Below, in pieces: positions 6,223 to 8,411 of a stretch of 8,411 nt of DNA (position 1 is its first letter; every line of letters starts with the position of its first letter). The stretch spans positions 1-8,411 of the forward strand of contig JAFAKI010000099.1 of assembly GCA_019235595.1 (NCBI GenBank), given 5' to 3'. Below the pieces are notes generated by a model, which saw only the letters and a list, made by a program, of their open reading frames with translations, made no database searches and was not told the DNA's origin. Both the position numbers and the translations under genes were made by a program. The stretch comes from Mucilaginibacter sp. GTDB lineage: Bacteria; Bacteroidota; Bacteroidia; Sphingobacteriales; Sphingobacteriaceae.

Positions 6223-6977
6223 AAATGCTCTGGTTTAATTTCGCCTGTCAGCATATATCCGGCAATTCTTAAACCGCCTTTCATTAAAGTGGCTTTTGAG
6301 GCTTTATTGGTAATATTGCAACGGGCTGCTGGGACCCTGCCGGCATCAAAACAAGCTTTCCTTAACTCCTGTATCATCAGGCTTCCATAACCTTTCTGGC
6401 GTTGATCTTCGCGTACCTCCATATATAAATCAGCAAACGGGTGATTATAATGCAGCAAAAAACCTCCCGTGGCTACTATTTCGCCATCGGCTTCGATCAC
6501 GTAGTCACCATCGGGCTCACTTTTATGATCGAACGACTTATCCCCGTTCATCTTTTTCCGAAAAATAGCTCCGGATATGTTAAGGAAGGCAAACTGATCG
6601 TCTTCAAAAAGAATAACATCCGAGGTAATGCGCCTCGAAAATTCGAAAATCATCGAAGCCATCAGATGATCATTGCTTTGGCACTCAATAAATCTTGCCA
6701 ATGATATTTTTATCAGCTTTTCAAATGCGGGATTAGCATATTTCCGGTTTTTTGGCGTGAGATAAAACTCAAAAATGGCGTCTCTTAACGACAGGTCATC
6801 TTTGCCCTTCACCGAACCATAACCTATATCGGCACCATCGGTGGAGATCAGGTAAGAGTCCGTCCACCCGCGGGCATGGCAGGCGTCATACCTGATCTGG
6901 AAATGATTCTCCTTCAGAAACAGGGCTCTTAATGGTAAAATATCTTTCAGGCTGACTTGCTCTACTTTTAGATCCAT
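6219..6977 (-). CDS. GNAT acetyltransferase with a degenerate second GNAT-like domain, 252 residues
   Basis: The C-terminal half (about 155-252) is a clear GNAT domain: DYVIEADGEIVATGGFLLHY forms the central strands, YMEVREDQRQKGYGSLMIQEL (185-205) holds strand 4 and the acetyl-CoA loop RQKGYG (193-198), and NKASKATLMKGGLRIAGYM (224-242) is the closing helix and strand. The N-terminal half (1 to about 140) follows the same order: LKVEQVSLKDILPLRALF resembles strand 1 and helix 1, SYLISTDGADIGYGSVKG resembles strands 2-3, and DAIFEFYLTPKNR resembles strand 4. It lacks a recognisable R/QxxGxG/A loop, so it is probably a non-catalytic copy. Tandem GNAT proteins with one dead half are known. The gene lies 37 bp after the beta-flower gene and overlaps the next GNAT gene by four bases, so the two are likely made together. 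The substrate is unknown. Confidence 0.88.
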   Translation of the reverse strand: MDLKVEQVSLKDILPLRALFLKENHFQIRYDACHARGWTDSYLISTDGADIGYGSVKGKDDLSLRDAIFEFYLTPKNRKYANPAFEKLIKISLARFIECQSNDHLMASMIFEFSRRITSDVILFEDDQFAFLNISGAIFRKKMNGDKSFDHKSEPDGDYVIEADGEIVATGGFLLHYNHPFADLYMEVREDQRQKGYGSLMIQELRKACFDAGRVPAARCNITNKASKATLMKGGLRIAGYMLTGEIKPEHL

Positions 6978-7014
6978 AGCTGAGATATTACCTAAAAATA
7001 GTTATTTATGCTGA

Positions 7015-7443
7015 CTAATTACTCGTGCCGCTCTTCAAAAAATCGTTTAGCCTGGTCAAAGACCATAGCGCACTAAAGTAGGGCCTGATAGGAGGCATGT
7101 CATGAAACTTCTTTTCGGGCAGCATTTTTTTCAACCCTTTTAATGAACCATCAACGGTGATCTTATCAGCAGCTTCCTTAATGGTTGCCACTACCTTACC
7201 ATCGTTATCCCGCAGTATGCCTTTTTCAAACCAGCCAAGATGCTTGCCATTAAAGCCAAAAACATCGGTCTGTACAAGATATGCTTCGGGACTGCCATCC
7301 CATAGGTAAATTACCCGGTCGGCCAAGTAATCGTCTATAAAAGCAGCAGCATTACCGGATGAATCATAAAGATCAGTCTCGCGGTAGGGTTTAAAGGCGA
7401 CAAGAATAGAAAGGCAAATAATCGGGAGAAAAATAAATTTCAT
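7015..7443 (-). CDS. Secreted 4-fold beta-flower protein, 142 residues
   Basis: An N-terminal hydrophobic segment (residues 1-17, MKFIFLPIICLSILVAF) acts as a signal peptide or membrane anchor; no canonical lipobox or AxA site is clear. Four short repeats follow, each a strand pair around an Asp/Asn-Gly turn: LYDSSGNAAAFID (25-37), IYLWDGSPEAYLV (45-57), VFGFNGKHLGWFE (61-73) and LRDNDGKVVATIK (77-89). This matches the '4-fold beta flower' family, small four-repeat beta proteins of unknown function frequent in Bacteroidota. The tail (90-142) is basic and includes the proline-rich HDMPPIRPYFSALW segment. It is probably periplasmic or surface-exposed. The gene lies between the ArgE-type gene (59-bp gap) and the GNAT pair (37-bp gap) on the same strand and could be part of one transcript or have its own promoter in the 7444-7502 gap. 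Confidence 0.82.
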   Translation of the reverse strand: MKFIFLPIICLSILVAFKPYRETDLYDSSGNAAAFIDDYLADRVIYLWDGSPEAYLVQTDVFGFNGKHLGWFEKGILRDNDGKVVATIKEAADKITVDGSLKGLKKMLPEKKFHDMPPIRPYFSALWSLTRLNDFLKSGTSN

Positions 7444-7458
7444 ATCAGATAAGGTTTA

Positions 7459-7492
7459 CAAATTCAGCCTGAATTTATAAATTATCTTTCAA
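7459..7492 (-). promoter_or_regulatory. Candidate Bacteroidota promoter for the beta-flower gene
   Basis: Read on the minus strand, TTG (7490-7492) is followed after 23 bases by TGAATTTG (7459-7466), one mismatch from TAnnTTTG. That would place the transcript start a few bases before the ATG at 7441-7443. An 8-bp inverted repeat, AAATTCAG / CTGAATTT (7460-7467 and 7469-7476), overlaps the -7 element and could be an operator, or a weak terminator for the upstream deacylase gene. This is a pattern match only. Confidence 0.3.
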
Positions 7493-7502
7493 AAATCATC
7501 CT

Positions 7503-8411
7503 TTAAACAATGCTTTCAAGCATTTTGATGTACAGCTCGATTCCCTCTTTGATCTCGTCTACATAAACAAACTCATCAGCCGTATGCGAACGCGCGGAAT
7601 CACCCGGACCTACTTTTAGAGACGGGATATCCAGTAAGGATTGATCGGATGTGGTAGGGGAGCCATAAGTAGTCCTTCCGAGAGCAATACCAGCCTGTAC
7701 AATCGGATGGTTTTTGTCGATTTTAGATGGCTTAAGGCGGATTGATCTTGGGGTAACATCACTGCCCACATGCTGACGAATGATTTCCAGTACTTCCTCG
7801 TTACGGTAAGCATCGGTAACGCGTACATCCACCGTATAAGTACAGCTTGCGGGTACCACATTATGCTGAGAACCAGCATTGATAATGGTGACCGACATTT
7901 TAACTGGACCGAATTCTTCAGATTCTTTAGGGAAACGGAAAGTGCGGAACCATTCGATGTCCTTCATTGCCTTATAGATGGCATTCTCGCCTTCTTCGCG
8001 TGCAGCGTGGCCGGCTTTGCCGTGCGCAACACAGTCCAGTACCATTAAGCCGCGTTCGGCTACGGCCAGTTGCATTAGCGTAGGCTCACCAACTATGCCG
8101 AAGTCTAAGTGGCCTAACTCAGGGATGATCAATTCCAGCCCGTTTACGCCGGATATTTCTTCCTCGGCAGTGGTAGCCAGGCAGAAATTATATTTCATTC
8201 CTTCTTTGTCGTAAAAATACAGGAAGGTATGAATTAACGATACCAAACAGCCGCCGGCATCATTACTTCCAAGTCCGTAGAGCTTACCATCTTCAATTTT
8301 AGCATCAAATGGGTAGCGGGTATAGCCCGAGTTAGGTTTTACCGTATCGTGATGGGAGTTGAGCAGTATAGTAGGTTTAGAGGCATCAAAATACTTGTTC
8401 CAGGCCCATAT
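7503..8411 (-). CDS. argE: ArgE-type M20 metallopeptidase (N-acetyl- or N-succinyl-ornithine deacetylase), 5'-partial
   Basis: The frame is open from the right window edge to the TAA at 7503-7505 (302 residues); the N-terminus lies beyond 8411. Numbered from the first visible residue, the dinuclear zinc centre is complete: SHHDTV (19-24) with His20 and Asp22, GLGSNDAGG (46-54) with bridging Asp51, TAEEE (81-85) with the catalytic and ligand glutamates, VGEPT with Glu109, and SHTADEFV with His276. AHGKAGHAAREEG around His135 starts the lid or dimerisation domain. The sequence closely follows Bacteroidota ArgE proteins, which remove the N-acyl group from acetyl- or succinyl-ornithine in arginine biosynthesis; DapE-like or other M20 activity is a weaker alternative. 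A TTG at 8244-8246 is an internal leucine codon, not a start, because the conserved zinc motifs lie upstream of it. Other arg genes may sit just beyond the window. Confidence 0.88.
   Translation of the reverse strand: MWAWNKYFDASKPTILLNSHHDTVKPNSGYTRYPFDAKIEDGKLYGLGSNDAGGCLVSLIHTFLYFYDKEGMKYNFCLATTAEEEISGVNGLELIIPELGHLDFGIVGEPTLMQLAVAERGLMVLDCVAHGKAGHAAREEGENAIYKAMKDIEWFRTFRFPKESEEFGPVKMSVTIINAGSQHNVVPASCTYTVDVRVTDAYRNEEVLEIIRQHVGSDVTPRSIRLKPSKIDKNHPIVQAGIALGRTTYGSPTTSDQSLLDIPSLKVGPGDSARSHTADEFVYVDEIKEGIELYIKMLESIV

Noticed and set aside
7770..8214. Overlapping plus-strand open frames opposite the ArgE gene
   Set aside because: Both are opposite conserved M20 sequence and have no motif or likely initiation signal.
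8244..8246. TTG as the start codon of the M20 deacylase gene
   Set aside because: The frame stays open to the window edge, and upstream residues carry the conserved SHHDTV and GLGSNDAGG zinc motifs, so this is an internal leucine codon.

Overview
The window looks like chromosomal DNA of a Bacteroidota bacterium, most likely of the Sphingobacteriaceae type (Mucilaginibacter/Pedobacter-like). The clues are moderate GC, A-rich leaders without Shine-Dalgarno sequences, a HEAT-repeat protein fused to a 3-keto-disaccharide hydrolase (DUF1080) domain, a Bacteroidota-style ArgE, and a short secreted 4-fold beta-flower protein. The genus is inferred from protein resemblance, not measured. There is no prophage, transposase, CRISPR array, rRNA or tRNA, and no gene-free stretch exceeds 200 bases.

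Layout. Bases 1-2528 (+) hold the 3' part of a large gene for a helical-repeat protein ending in a DUF1080 domain; its start lies upstream of the window. Bases 2529-2643, between this gene and a convergent aldo/keto reductase gene (2644-3627, -), are almost filled by a branched palindromic element. It appears to be one palindrome nested inside another of the same design, and an A8/T8 tract probably makes it the terminator of the reductase gene. After a 189-bp divergent spacer comes a Gfo/Idh/MocA oxidoreductase (3817-4884, +). A 121-bp spacer with short repeats follows, then a 237-residue exported protein of unknown function (5006-5719, +). The start codon of that gene lies inside a hairpin followed by eight T, a terminator-like arrangement.

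Bases 5716-8411 are a run of minus-strand genes, listed here in transcription order: an ArgE-type M20 deacylase cut by the right window edge (7503-8411), a secreted 4-fold beta-flower protein (7015-7443), a tandem-GNAT acyltransferase (6219-6977) and a RimJ/RimL-like GNAT acyltransferase (5716-6222). The last two overlap by ATGA and are probably translationally coupled.

How the genes work together. DUF1080 hydrolases and Gfo/Idh/MocA dehydrogenases are both known from 3-keto-glycoside metabolism. Here they are separated by a gene on the opposite strand and the repeat element, so a shared pathway is only a suggestion. The ArgE gene points to arginine biosynthesis just beyond the right edge. 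The most unusual feature is the nested palindrome at 2534-2633; the next is the start-codon hairpin plus T8 at 4988-5020.
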